DNA of 49,240 bases from positions 1 to 49,240 of the forward strand of contig QHPD01000114.1 of assembly GCA_003218975.1 (NCBI GenBank), given 5' to 3'. This document shows, piece by piece, positions 11,243 through 20,849 of the stretch. The notes under the pieces were generated by a model. The model was not told where the DNA came from. It did no database searches and saw only the letters and a program-made list of their open reading frames with translations. The stretch is from Verrucomicrobiota bacterium. Its GTDB lineage: Bacteria > Verrucomicrobiota > Verrucomicrobiia > Chthoniobacterales > UBA10450. Position 1 is the stretch's first letter, and each line of letters opens with the position of its first letter. A program made the position numbers and the translations under genes.

Positions 11243-12496
11243 TTACGCGCTTTGGACAAGTTTCGCTGCGTAAGCGCCATCAAAACCGTCGCGAAAGGGC
11301 AGCGAATATCTTTCTGCTTCCAAGCGCAAGCTCGATATCTCCGCGAGGATACGACGAACAACGTGTTCGTTTTCTTCCGGCTCGAGACTGCATGTGCTGT
11401 AAACAAGGACACCATTCGCCTTCAACAATGGAAGCGCAGCGCGCACAATCTCGAGCTGCCGAGTCTGCATACGCTTGAAATCCGCCTGAGTTAATCTCCA
11501 ACGCACATCTACGCGGCGACGCATCACGCCGGTGTTGCTGCACGGCGCATCAACTAGGATGCGATCGAATGGCGCCACAAAAGCAATTTCTTTTGGAAGA
11601 CGATCGCGTGTCCAATCGTGACCAACAGGATGAATAATTCCGGCGCCCAACCGCGTGACGTTATGCTTCAGTGTTTCCAACCGCTCCAAATCGCGGTCGC
11701 ATGCCATGATGGTTCCATGATCTTGCATAACCTCCGCGATGTAGCCCGTTTTCCCGCCCGGCGCTGCACACGCGTCGAGGATTTTTTCTCCAGGTTTCGG
11801 ATCGAGGAACTGGCAGGCGAGCACGGTGCTTGGATCTTGAATGTAGGAATGACCTGAATCGAGAGCCTTGGTCGATAGATCGTCAAACTCCACAAAATCA
11901 GGATTGCCCGCCAGCACTCGCGAGCTTGGATAAAGCTGGACAAAATTTTCCGGATCGATTTTTAGCCGATTGATTCGGCCATAAACCGGCGGAGGCAGAT
12001 TGTTCCATTTGCACAATGCTTCAGCGTTTTTATCGCCGAAATGCTGCTGCCACCGCGTAACGAGAAACTGGGGGTGCGAGGTGCGAACGAAAAGCGGCTG
12101 CGCATTGCCCCGGCTAAGCAGTTCTTCGCGTCTTCGTCCAGCGGCGCGAAGCAGGCCGTTGATTGCCCCTCGCTGCTTCTTTGGCGCCAGCGCTACGGTT
12201 TCGAAGACGGCTGCGTGTTGAGCCGTTTCCAGGAAGAAAAGTTGGTATAAGCCAAGCCGCAGGATGTCGCGAAGATCGACGTCGATGCGGGAGGCGCGCA
12301 CGCAACCGATCCAGAAATCGAGCAAAGTCAAATTGCGCAGGACGCCATAAAACAACTCGAGGGCAAACGCGCGATCGGACTTCGTAAGATCCGTCTTGGC
12401 AAACGACCGCGAAATAACGGAATCGGCAAAGCGTCTTTCTCTTCGCCATGTGCGCAGCGCCCCCAGCGCAATTTGGCGAGCTGAGAGCCGCGCCAT
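11243..12496 (-). CDS. rsmB: RsmB-type rRNA (cytosine-5) methyltransferase
   Basis: A 417-residue protein with an N-terminal NusB-like RNA-binding domain (about 1-130) and a C-terminal SAM-dependent methyltransferase domain. The SAM motif DACAAPGGKTG (241-251) and the two cysteines of the m5C family, C319 (VDAPCSNTG) and C369 (YSTCSLEPEEN), are clear. By family it methylates C967 of 16S rRNA. It heads a probable two-gene unit with the M29 aminopeptidase. Confidence 0.92.
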   Translation of the reverse strand: MARLSARQIALGALRTWRRERRFADSVISRSFAKTDLTKSDRAFALELFYGVLRNLTLLDFWIGCVRASRIDVDLRDILRLGLYQLFFLETAQHAAVFETVALAPKKQRGAINGLLRAAGRRREELLSRGNAQPLFVRTSHPQFLVTRWQQHFGDKNAEALCKWNNLPPPVYGRINRLKIDPENFVQLYPSSRVLAGNPDFVEFDDLSTKALDSGHSYIQDPSTVLACQFLDPKPGEKILDACAAPGGKTGYIAEVMQDHGTIMACDRDLERLETLKHNVTRLGAGIIHPVGHDWTRDRLPKEIAFVAPFDRILVDAPCSNTGVMRRRVDVRWRLTQADFKRMQTRQLEIVRAALPLLKANGVLVYSTCSLEPEENEHVVRRILAEISSLRLEAERYSLPFRDGFDGAYAAKLVQSA

Positions 12497-12514
12497 AGAT
12501 GTTCGCGAAAATGT

Positions 12515-13828
12515 TTATTGAGACGTCACACTCTTGCGGCCGATCGAATGATAGTGAAAACCCAGGCGTCTCATCGTTTCGGGATCCAATAGATTTCGCC
12601 CGTCAAAAACGATGGGCGTTCTCATTTTTTCCTTCACCACCGCAAGATCGACGTTGGCAAACTCGCTCCACTCGGTGGCGATGACCAGTGCTTCGGCGTC
12701 ATTCACCGCGTCGAGCGCGGAGGGTGCAAACTCGGCTGCGTCGATTGCTTTCACGCCGCGCGCCTTTTCCATTCCTTTGGGATCGTAGGCGACAACGTGT
12801 GCGCCTTCGCGCAGGAGATCCGCCAGCAGTTCAATCGCCACTGAGGAGCGCACATCGTCTGTATCCGGCTTGAACGTGAGCCCCCAGACAGCGATCCGTT
12901 TTTCCCGCAGGACCCAGAGCGTGTCTCGAATCGTTTTCAGAAAACGCCGCTTCTGGGCGGTGTTAATCCGTTGCACTTCTTTCAGCAAATCGAACGGGAC
13001 ACCAAGCTGTTCGCTGATTGCGATAAAGGCCGCGATATCTTTGGGAAAACACGAGCCGCCGTAGCCGATTCCCGCATTGAGGAAATCCCGGCCGATCCGA
13101 TGATCCATGCCGATTCCATCGGCGACTTTTTCGACATCGGCGCCGCTGATCTCGCAAATCGCCGAGACTGCATTGATGTAGGAAATTTTCAGCGCCAGAA
13201 ATGAGTTTGCACAGTGTTTGATCAGCTCGGCGCTATTGATGTCGGTCACCAGAATCGGCGCCATGAATGGTTCGTAAACCTTCTTCATGAGATCGACGGC
13301 GTGCTCACTCTGCGCTCCAATCACGATTCGATCAGGATGCATCAGATCGGCAACCGCACAGCCTTCCCGCAGAAACTCCGGGTTGCTGACCACGTCGAAG
13401 TTTGCGCCGTGACGATTGTAGCGTTTAATCGATTCGGCCACCTTTTCGCCGGTTTTCACCGGGACGGTGCTCTTGTCCACGATCACGCGATAATCGGACA
13501 ACACGCCGGCGATTTCCCGCGCGACTTTCTCAATGAAACTAAGATCGACATCGCCGTTGGGTTGTTGCGGAGTAGGAACGGCGATGAAAACGATCTGGGA
13601 GTGATCGACTCCTTCCTTGATGCTGCTGCTGAAACGCAACCGATGCGCCGAGACATTGCGATGAATGAATTCTTCCAGTCCAGGCTCGTAGATTGGCACT
13701 TTCCCGCCTTTTAACAGCTTGATTTTTTCCAGGTCGTTATCAACGCAAATGACATTATGGCCAACATCAGCGAAGCACGCGCCGGTGACGAGGCCGACGT
13801 AACCCGAACCGATAATTGCAAGATCCAT
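12515..13828 (-). CDS. ugd: UDP-glucose 6-dehydrogenase
   Basis: A 437-residue NAD-dependent enzyme oxidising UDP-glucose to UDP-glucuronate for surface polysaccharides. It shows an N-terminal Rossmann motif (IIGSGYVGLVTG), the NPEFLREG segment, K204 (ELIKHCANSFLA) and the catalytic C260 in GYGGSCFPKD. The C-terminal UDP-binding domain includes WGLTFKPDTDD. Full length. It ends 18 bp before the start of the rsmB-like gene on the same strand. Downstream of lptD, it may belong to an envelope-related neighbourhood. Confidence 0.95.
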   Translation of the reverse strand: MDLAIIGSGYVGLVTGACFADVGHNVICVDNDLEKIKLLKGGKVPIYEPGLEEFIHRNVSAHRLRFSSSIKEGVDHSQIVFIAVPTPQQPNGDVDLSFIEKVAREIAGVLSDYRVIVDKSTVPVKTGEKVAESIKRYNRHGANFDVVSNPEFLREGCAVADLMHPDRIVIGAQSEHAVDLMKKVYEPFMAPILVTDINSAELIKHCANSFLALKISYINAVSAICEISGADVEKVADGIGMDHRIGRDFLNAGIGYGGSCFPKDIAAFIAISEQLGVPFDLLKEVQRINTAQKRRFLKTIRDTLWVLREKRIAVWGLTFKPDTDDVRSSVAIELLADLLREGAHVVAYDPKGMEKARGVKAIDAAEFAPSALDAVNDAEALVIATEWSEFANVDLAVVKEKMRTPIVFDGRNLLDPETMRRLGFHYHSIGRKSVTSQ

Positions 13829-13908
13829 AAGCGAAACCGGGCGTAATCAATCACAACGCCAGTAGCGCATTGCGCCTAGCAACGTCAACGTCCTTCGGGC
13901 GTGTCTGC

Positions 13909-16149
13909 TCATTGTCCCTGGGACGTGGGATCGAAGTTCAAATCGAATCCAAATTTCGGGAACGCCTTGAGCGTCACCGTGAAGATGACGCCATATTCTT
14001 TCACCCCGGCATTGTCCCGTATCACTCCACCGATTGAGGCGACCCAACTGGATAGATCGCGGTACACCGAGTAGCGCTGTTCCTCGAGCGTGCTGGTCGC
14101 GGCTTCATATTGTTCCTGGGCGCCAACACCCCAGTTGTCATTGAGGCGGCAATATCCACCGACAACAAACAAGCTGCTGCTATTGAAAAAGGGATTGTCG
14201 TTCAAATAACGATGCCCGACCTCCAATTGCAGATTGGCCAGCGGTTGGACACGCGCGATGGTATTGACCTCCGTAAAACCTTTGGCAAACGCCGGCACTT
14301 GAGAGTTAATCGTGAAAGACATCCACGGCAGCGGAGTGAACCGGATGTTGTTATTAAAGTTTGAGTAATCGGTACGGTCGTACGGATTCTCGAAGTTCAC
14401 GTCGAAGAAGCTGTCCAGTTCAAACCAAGTCATCGTTTCGTCGTCGCGCCGCGTTTCCAAACGATTGCGAACACCGACCCGCCAGACAGTCCAACTATCG
14501 ATTGCATCGATTGGAGTAAATTGCGGAAAGTCGATCGCCCGCAGTTGTGTGGAAGGCAAAAACCGATCGAATTCCAAAATTGACGTGGGGTTCGCTCCGC
14601 TTTCCGAAACGTATGAAAAATCTGTGAATGGCTGGATCACATGCATCAGTCCATCCAGCCCGAACGCGCGGCTTTGTACGTCCTCCCATCTCCGCGAGAT
14701 TTTAAAAGAGGCCTCTGCGCCTGTATCGAAGACTGTTCGAAATGTATCTCCGTTGAACTTGATCGGGTTAGCCAACGTCGGGGGCGGGAGAATAAAGTCA
14801 GGCACAAGCGGATTTGAAGGTGGTACGAAGGTTGTCGTCCCCAGGTCCCACGTCTTACCATAGTAGGTGCCGCGAAAGCCAACCCGCGGCACGATGGAAA
14901 GCCATCCAAAGTACGTGTTTGGATAAGTTAATTGATGGAAGGTATCGAAGCGATACGTGCCATAATTCTCGAACCCCGAACCCTGGGGGAATTGTAGCCG
15001 CAAATCAGCAAAGCCAGTCTCGCCTTCATAAAAAATCGGTCCCCCGAAAAGCGCGTGACGCTTAACGTCCAATACCACTTCCGGCAAACGTTCCGTTGTC
15101 GTGAAGAACTGGTTCGCTTGAAAACGCGCGATTCCTGTCAGGGTGAAAAACGGGTTGATCTTGGTCAGCGCGACGACGTTGTCCGGGACAGGATCGATAC
15201 GAAACTCAGCCGGATAGAAGTCCTCCATAATCCATTGGTCGCTGAGTTTGGTGATATTAGCGATGCCGTAGATGTCCTGGGTAAAATTAGTTCGATCTTC
15301 CAGACTGAGCCGGTATCGTCCAGTGGGGACATCCTTTCGCGGTACCCCTGTTTGATTCAAATTCGGATTTTGATCCTGGATGTAATAGGACCTGATCTTG
15401 GCCGTACTGCTGTCGTCCTTCCCATAATCTATGGTAGAATCAAGGCCAACCGCGAGACCGCGCCGGCCCCGATAATCCAGCCGAAGTCGTGCCCGGATCT
15501 GCTCGGTGATGGGGAAACTCACCTGAGTCAGAAGAGATGGTCCCCATGAGCTCAGGTACGCCGGTGAGACGAGGAAGCTGAATGAGTCATTCAGCGATTG
15601 ATACATGTACGGCCACCAAAACACCGGCACATTGCCGATGTAAAACGTCACGTTCTGAAAAATCACCCGATCGTTCTCATACACGCGGATGGTATGCGCG
15701 CGCATGTGAAAATCGGGCTTCGACGAATCGTGCGTGGTGAAAGTTCCATTTGTTATCCGATAAGCATTCTCGGAAATCTCCGTCACTGCTTCGCCACTTA
15801 AGAAATAAGGCTGGGATTCCGTTTTCGCATTGATGGCCCGGATCTGTTTCGTGTCGATATTATAAATACCACTCTCGGCAGTATAGAAGCTCACGCCTCG
15901 GTAAATCCGCACGTTCCCTCTCAGCTCGACTTCGTGTGTGGTGGAATTGTATTGGGCGTAATCGGCGTAGATATCTGTGTCGCCCACATGAATGGCCACA
16001 TTACCTCGCGCCGTCGCCAGCCCTCCCTCGTACGTGGTTTGTCCGGTAGATGTGATCTCGATGGGAGCGTTCTCTGGCGTTTTGATCGCGCCTCTGACCA
16101 AACCGACGCCCGCGGCAAGGGCGACGAGCGATAGAAGCAGCTTTGGCAT
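13909..16149 (-). CDS. lptD: LPS-assembly outer-membrane protein LptD/OstA
   Basis: A 746-residue outer-membrane protein. The ATG at 16149 is preferred because a signal peptide follows at once (MPKLLLSLVALAAGVGLVRG); the longer frame begins with TTG. An OstA/LptA-like domain (about 25-115: TYEGGLATARGNVAIHVG, VELRGNVRIYRG) is followed by the large LptD beta-barrel region with many aromatic, alternating strands. LptD with LptE inserts lipopolysaccharide into the outer leaflet. The conserved disulfide cysteines of proteobacterial LptD are not evident. It pairs functionally with the LptF/G-type permease at 36.5-37.6 kb. Confidence 0.85.
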   Translation of the reverse strand: MPKLLLSLVALAAGVGLVRGAIKTPENAPIEITSTGQTTYEGGLATARGNVAIHVGDTDIYADYAQYNSTTHEVELRGNVRIYRGVSFYTAESGIYNIDTKQIRAINAKTESQPYFLSGEAVTEISENAYRITNGTFTTHDSSKPDFHMRAHTIRVYENDRVIFQNVTFYIGNVPVFWWPYMYQSLNDSFSFLVSPAYLSSWGPSLLTQVSFPITEQIRARLRLDYRGRRGLAVGLDSTIDYGKDDSSTAKIRSYYIQDQNPNLNQTGVPRKDVPTGRYRLSLEDRTNFTQDIYGIANITKLSDQWIMEDFYPAEFRIDPVPDNVVALTKINPFFTLTGIARFQANQFFTTTERLPEVVLDVKRHALFGGPIFYEGETGFADLRLQFPQGSGFENYGTYRFDTFHQLTYPNTYFGWLSIVPRVGFRGTYYGKTWDLGTTTFVPPSNPLVPDFILPPPTLANPIKFNGDTFRTVFDTGAEASFKISRRWEDVQSRAFGLDGLMHVIQPFTDFSYVSESGANPTSILEFDRFLPSTQLRAIDFPQFTPIDAIDSWTVWRVGVRNRLETRRDDETMTWFELDSFFDVNFENPYDRTDYSNFNNNIRFTPLPWMSFTINSQVPAFAKGFTEVNTIARVQPLANLQLEVGHRYLNDNPFFNSSSLFVVGGYCRLNDNWGVGAQEQYEAATSTLEEQRYSVYRDLSSWVASIGGVIRDNAGVKEYGVIFTVTLKAFPKFGFDLNFDPTSQGQ

Positions 16150-16242
16150 GGCGGACGCCGAAGGTAACCGCAGCAAACGCTCTCTGCAAAGTTAAAAGCA
16201 TGTGGCGCGCAGGCCGAGAAAATGTAGGAATTACGTCGAGAG

Positions 16243-17373
16243 TCATCGAATCGATAGTCGCAAACCAGCGGCCTGCTGATTGAGCCCACAACTTAACACA
16301 ATTGCGTCGTTCGCATGCGGCAGGGACAAGCGCGCAGTCGAAATCCGCAACTGGCTACTTAGCTCGGCGTGAAGCAACGGCGGCAGCTCGCCGCGTCGCA
16401 GCGCCAACGCTGCAATAATGATCTGCCACATTCCTGCCGCGCCAACGCTTTCGCCAAGCGCCGGTTTTGGCGTGTAAACCAGAGCGCCTGGAATAACCTG
16501 TGCTAATGCCTTGCGCTCTGCTTCATCGACAAATGTGCCGTTTGCGCTAGACAGAACGAAATCGATTCTGGTTTCATTGAGGTCGGAGAGAATTCGCTTC
16601 AAAATTTCTTCTGCTTCAGCGCGCTTGCGGTAATGCCCGCCCGGATTTATGCGTTCGATCATCGGCGAACCTTCTCGAGCAAGGAGGACTGCTCCTGCTC
16701 CTTCGCTCAAAATCATTCCTCGGGCGGGCTGGCGGAATGGCTCCACCGGCGGCTCGAAGCGGAGCAGTCGCCACCGGCGATACGCGTCGCACAAGAGCCA
16801 ATCGACTTCTTCCGCGCCGACGACCAGGCAATAGTCAAACGTGGCATTCGCCATCACGTCCTCGGCCATTTTAATCGCCAGCAGACCCACTGCGCCGTCT
16901 CCTACCAACGTATAAACGGCACCGGTGACACCCAGGATGGCCGCGAGATGGCTCGCCGGCGCATTGAAGACGGTCTCGGGAAACAACAGGGGACTGGCTG
17001 ATTGCGCACCCGACTCAACAATGGAGCGGTAAAAACGCTTCGTGTAGATCACTCCGCCATTCGAAATCGCGAAAACGAGAGCGATTCGTTCCGCAGTCTT
17101 TTCGTCCACGTTGACTCCTGCGTTTTTCAACGCTTCAAAACCTGCGGCTGCGGCGAATCGCGAAATCACGCTGGCACGGCGGAGCCGCGGATGCGGCGTC
17201 AAACTGGTCAACGCGGATTCAGGCACTCGGAAGGCAGTGTAAGATTGTTTGCCAAGCTGTTCGGTGATTTTTTCACCGCACGCCTGCTCGCCGCAAAGCA
17301 AACAGTTCCAGACTGCGTCCACGCCGCTCCCGAGTGGAGTGATCCACCCCATGCCGGCGATGGCCAGGCTCAT
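16243..17373 (-). CDS. ketosynthase-like protein lacking the catalytic triad (chain-length-factor-like)
   Basis: A 376-residue thiolase-fold protein related to FabF-type ketosynthases. All three catalytic positions are replaced by alignment with the upstream active KS: Cys is Gly160 (YTLVGDGAVG), the first His is Asn278 (SSANGTF) and the second His is Glu308 (KPALGESVGAAG). The conserved Lys303 remains. Its start overlaps the upstream ketosynthase stop by four bases (ATGA), a sign of translational coupling. Such pairs are typical of KS-alpha/KS-beta heterodimers in type II polyketide, aryl polyene and related systems. No acyl carrier protein, ketoreductase or acyltransferase is adjacent. Confidence 0.8.
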   Translation of the reverse strand: MSLAIAGMGWITPLGSGVDAVWNCLLCGEQACGEKITEQLGKQSYTAFRVPESALTSLTPHPRLRRASVISRFAAAAGFEALKNAGVNVDEKTAERIALVFAISNGGVIYTKRFYRSIVESGAQSASPLLFPETVFNAPASHLAAILGVTGAVYTLVGDGAVGLLAIKMAEDVMANATFDYCLVVGAEEVDWLLCDAYRRWRLLRFEPPVEPFRQPARGMILSEGAGAVLLAREGSPMIERINPGGHYRKRAEAEEILKRILSDLNETRIDFVLSSANGTFVDEAERKALAQVIPGALVYTPKPALGESVGAAGMWQIIIAALALRRGELPPLLHAELSSQLRISTARLSLPHANDAIVLSCGLNQQAAGLRLSIR

Positions 17374-18593
17374 GTCTCGAACTTATGCATCACAATGGAG
17401 GCGTTAGTTCCCCCGAAGCCGAAGGAGTTCGACATCACTGTCCGGAGTGGCGCGGGCCGGGCTTCGTTGCCAACAATGTTCAGATCAAGGGCCTCGTCCG
17501 GAGCGCGAAAATTGATATTGGCGGGGAGAAATTGATGCCGTAAAGCGAGCAAACAGACAACCGCTTCGACCGCGCCTGCTGCGCCTAACGAATGCCCCAT
17601 CATGCTTTTGGTCGAACTCACCGGCACCCCGTCAAACAACTCGCTGATGGCCTTGCCTTCGGCTGCGTCATTGAGCTCCGTAGCTGTTCCGTGCGCATTG
17701 ATGTAATCGAGTCTTAGGGCCTCTGTACCGGTGCTTTCAATCGCTCGTTCCATCGCTCGCCGCGGCCCAACGCCTGACGGATCCGGCTGCGTCAGATGAA
17801 AATTGTCCGTGGACACTCCGTAGCCGGTGATTTCTGCCAGAATACGCGCGCCGCGCGCGTGAGCGCTATCGAGATTTTCCAGCGCAAGAATGGCTGCGCC
17901 TTCCCCGAGGACCATTCCGGTGCGATGCCGATCAAACGGGCGGCATTTCTCCGGCGTCGATGCTTGGAGAGAATCAAACCCAACAAAAACCAGCTCCGAG
18001 AGCGCGTCATATCCGCCGGTCAACACGCGTTGGTAGCGCCCCGACCGCACACACTCGAACGCATGACCAATCGCGTTTGTGCCGGAGGCGCAGGCATTCG
18101 CAATCACCTGGCATGGCGCAGAAATTCCAAACGCTTCCTGCGCGTCGATCAGCGGTTTTTGCGCTGGGTAATTCGCGATCCAGGCAGGCGCGTGTCGCAA
18201 ACTTCTGTGTCGATGTAAAGATCGGTAATAATCTTCTCCGTATGACATGCCGCCGCTGGTGGTCCCAATTACCAGCAATTCAGGTTTGAGCTGAGGCTCG
18301 TACGCCAGTGCTTCTCCCAGCGCCTCAATCATCATGTGCGAGGCGCGATGCAAACGCTGCGCGCGCGTATCACGCTTTTTGTTCAGCAGGCGATCATCGG
18401 GCACCTGCCCTGCTGTCTTGCATCGACATTGAGTGACTGAAAAGCGGGTCACCGGTGTGACGCAGTCGCGCGCCTTACGCAACGCATCCAGCGTTTCACT
18501 CAAGCCGAATCCCAGCGGACTGACCACGCCCGCTGCCACCACAGCGACTCGCGCAGCGCGCTTCTTCCCATTCGCATCGCCAGATTGAGTCAT
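17370..18593 (-). CDS. beta-ketoacyl synthase (FabF/KS-alpha type)
   Basis: A 407-residue condensing enzyme with an intact active site: C168 (IANACASGTN), H301 (INAHGTATEL), K329 and H334 (STKSMMGHSLGAAG), plus the C-terminal SNSFGFGGTNAS loop. It should extend an acyl chain by decarboxylative condensation with malonyl-ACP. The tight overlap with the catalytically dead paralogue indicates a heterodimer rather than housekeeping FabF. An N-terminal basic extension (residues 1-14) precedes the fold. Confidence 0.88.
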   Translation of the reverse strand: MTQSGDANGKKRAARVAVVAAGVVSPLGFGLSETLDALRKARDCVTPVTRFSVTQCRCKTAGQVPDDRLLNKKRDTRAQRLHRASHMMIEALGEALAYEPQLKPELLVIGTTSGGMSYGEDYYRSLHRHRSLRHAPAWIANYPAQKPLIDAQEAFGISAPCQVIANACASGTNAIGHAFECVRSGRYQRVLTGGYDALSELVFVGFDSLQASTPEKCRPFDRHRTGMVLGEGAAILALENLDSAHARGARILAEITGYGVSTDNFHLTQPDPSGVGPRRAMERAIESTGTEALRLDYINAHGTATELNDAAEGKAISELFDGVPVSSTKSMMGHSLGAAGAVEAVVCLLALRHQFLPANINFRAPDEALDLNIVGNEARPAPLRTVMSNSFGFGGTNASIVMHKFET

Positions 18594-18774
18594 TTTGAGA
18601 AAGAAAAATTGATTGTGATTTCTATTGCCTTCTTACAAGAAGCATTCTAAAAGTGGGGCGAAACGGAAACGGAAGCTTGGGAGTTGGTGGATTGTCAGTT
18701 GAGTTTATTCAGTGGCGATTTGAAATCCGATAGGCGGGAACAGTGACCGGGCTGCGTTTTCCAGAATAAACTCA

Positions 18775-19131
18775 ATGGCAACTAGATTATACGTAGGCAA
18801 TCTTCCCTTCAATACGACGGAAAACGAACTGCAGGAGCTTTTCTCACAGGCTGGCGTGGTGCAGGAAGTTACTCTCATGCAGGATAAATTCACCGGCAAA
18901 TCGCGGGGATTTGCCTTTGTCACCATGGGCTCGGAACAGGAGGCCCAAAATGCGATCTCCAAATTCAATGGCCAAACGATGGAAGGTCGCCAATTGACCG
19001 TGAATGAGGCCCGCCCGCGGGAGGCTCGTCCGCCGGGTGGCGGGGGACGCGGCTACGGCGGTGGAGGCGGCGGCTATGGCGGCGGCGGTGGGTACGGTCG
19101 CCGCGAAGGCGGTTCGCGCCGAGGCCATTGA
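18775..19131 (+). CDS. RRM RNA-binding protein with glycine-rich tail
   Basis: A 118-residue single-RRM protein. RNP2 (LYVGNL, 5-10) and RNP1 (RGFAFVTM, 44-51) are intact with their aromatic RNA-stacking residues. The tail (about 84-118) is almost all Gly with Tyr and Arg, as in cyanobacterial Rbp and eukaryotic glycine-rich cold-induced proteins. It is likely a cytoplasmic RNA chaperone that may respond to cold or stress. It is monocistronic, diverging from the ketosynthase genes. Confidence 0.93.
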   Translation: MATRLYVGNLPFNTTENELQELFSQAGVVQEVTLMQDKFTGKSRGFAFVTMGSEQEAQNAISKFNGQTMEGRQLTVNEARPREARPPGGGGRGYGGGGGGYGGGGGYGRREGGSRRGH

Positions 19132-19186
19132 CGTCCGAAACCATTTTGCGAATTATCAATCGCGAAATGCGATCGATAAGTGGAAT

Positions 19187-19270
19187 TGGGCAGGGCTGGA
19201 TTCGAACCAGCGAAGGCGTGAAGCCAGCAGATTTACAGTCTGCCCCGTTTGGCCGCTTCGGTACCTACCC
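19187..19270 (-). tRNA. tRNA-Tyr (GTA)
   Basis: An 84-nt class II tRNA on the minus strand. The acceptor stem pairs GGGTAGG with CCTGCCC (one G-U), the T arm is GCTGG-TTCGAAT-CCAGC, the anticodon arm reads GACTGTAAATC with anticodon GTA (plus-strand 19234-19236), and there is a long variable arm. The 3' CCA is not encoded. It lies between the RRM gene and the DegT gene. Confidence 0.93.
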
Positions 19271-19329
19271 GCAATTGCAAGCAGAGCACAGATATCCTGC
19301 CTGCGCATGCGAACGCTAATTGTCGATGT

Positions 19330-20517
19330 TTATTCGAAAAATTCAACGATGGCGTCGACCACGTATCGCTGCGCTTCGCGTGAAATCTCCGGATAAATCG
19401 GCAGGGCAAACGCCTCGCCCGCGGCCCGCTCGGTCTCCTGGAAATCGCCCTTTTTGTAGCCGAGATATGCAAAGCATTTTTGCTCGTGCAATCCGAGTGG
19501 ATAATAGATCGCTGTCTCGATCTCGCGCCTGGCGAGATGTTCGCGCAAAACATCCCGCCTTGGCGTGCGAATAACGTATTGATGATAAATGTGGTGATTC
19601 GGTAAACCGCGCCCCCGGTAAGGTTCGGCTGGCAACGTGATTTTTTCCGTCAGTCCGGTCCTCATGAATTCCGCGCGATAAAAATCCGCAGCGGCCCGCC
19701 GCGCTGCCGACCAATTATCCAGATGCGGAAGTTTAACCGAGAGGATCGCGGCCTGCATCTCGTCGAGGCGGAAATTCCCTCCGATGACACGATGGTAATA
19801 ACGCAGTTCCATCCCGTGCTCGCGGAGGATGCGCACTTTCGTCGCCAATTCATCATCGCTGCAAATGATCATTCCCGCATCACCGGCGGCTCCCAAATTT
19901 TTCGAAGGATAAAAACTGAGCGCACCGGCCTTACCCATCGTGCCCGCCTTCGCAATTTTTCCGCCAAATCGATATTCTGCGCCAATCGCCTGCGCTGCAT
20001 CTTCGATCACATGGAGCTGATAGCGCTCTGAAATTTTTTGGATCGCATTCATCTCGCAGCACAACCCAAACAAATGCGCCGGAAGAATAGCGCGGACTTT
20101 CTCGCCGTCTGGTGTCGTTAAATCACCGCTAGAATCGGTTCGACAATTTTTTTCCAGATATTTCTGAAGGGCAGAGGCACTGATGTTGTAGGTGTCCGGA
20201 TCGATATCAACGAAGATGGGCTTTGCTCCAACGCGCGCGATGCATGCACCCGTAGCGAAAAATGCATAAGGCGTCGTAATAACTGCATCGCCGCGCCCAA
20301 TTCCAAGCGCCATCAAAATTACCAGCAAAGCATCTGTTCCGGATGAAACGCCGATCGCGTGCGGCGTGTTGGAATAGTCGCTGATCGCCTTCTCGAACGC
20401 CTTCACTTGCGGGCCGAGGATGAAGCGGCGACTTGCCAGGACAGCCTCAATTGCCTCATGGATTGGCTCGGCTAAGGCGCGATATTGTTCGCTAAGATCG
20501 AGCAGCGGCACACGCAT
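19330..20517 (-). CDS. DegT/DnrJ/EryC1/StrS-family aminotransferase
   Basis: A 395-residue PLP-dependent sugar aminotransferase of fold type I. The PLP lysine is K206 in SFYPSKNLGAAGDAGM, with the HLFG and EDAAQAIGA motifs before it. Family members aminate nucleotide-linked keto sugars used in LPS, capsule or glycosylated products. No other sugar-modifying genes are adjacent, so the substrate is unknown. Full length, ATG start at 20517. Confidence 0.9.
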   Translation of the reverse strand: MRVPLLDLSEQYRALAEPIHEAIEAVLASRRFILGPQVKAFEKAISDYSNTPHAIGVSSGTDALLVILMALGIGRGDAVITTPYAFFATGACIARVGAKPIFVDIDPDTYNISASALQKYLEKNCRTDSSGDLTTPDGEKVRAILPAHLFGLCCEMNAIQKISERYQLHVIEDAAQAIGAEYRFGGKIAKAGTMGKAGALSFYPSKNLGAAGDAGMIICSDDELATKVRILREHGMELRYYHRVIGGNFRLDEMQAAILSVKLPHLDNWSAARRAAADFYRAEFMRTGLTEKITLPAEPYRGRGLPNHHIYHQYVIRTPRRDVLREHLARREIETAIYYPLGLHEQKCFAYLGYKKGDFQETERAAGEAFALPIYPEISREAQRYVVDAIVEFFE

Positions 20518-20665
20518 GGCGCGAAAAGCATGGCAGTTTCGCCGCGCGCTTCAAGGAAGATAGACTCCCAGTCTGTCTCGGCCGACGAGCTCGCCCTGGC
20601 GAATTTGTCTAACAGATCAACCCCAGCGATTGACCCTCCACATGGAGCAAGTTAGGCTATGACCC

Positions 20666-20848
20666 ATGGCTTTTCTTCGCGGGCTTTTCTGGCTCGTTCT
20701 GTTTGTCGTCTTGGCTTTTTGTTTCGTCGTGCTCTTCCAGTACGGGCCGCAGAATTTCGCAAACGGTTTTCAGAAAGAGTTTGCCCGCGCGAAATCCTTT
20801 GTTGTTAAGCAGGTGGAGAAAGTCGAGAAACCGAAGAAACAGCGCTGA
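20666..20848 (+). CDS. small single-span membrane protein
   Basis: A 60-residue protein with one long hydrophobic span (about residues 5-26, rich in Phe/Leu/Val) and a basic, amphipathic C-terminal tail (KQVEKVEKPKKQR). GGAG lies about 20 bp upstream. No family is recognised. It is convergent with mqnD, only 1 bp from its stop. Confidence 0.6.
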   Translation: MAFLRGLFWLVLFVVLAFCFVVLFQYGPQNFANGFQKEFARAKSFVVKQVEKVEKPKKQR

Positions 20849-20849
20849 T

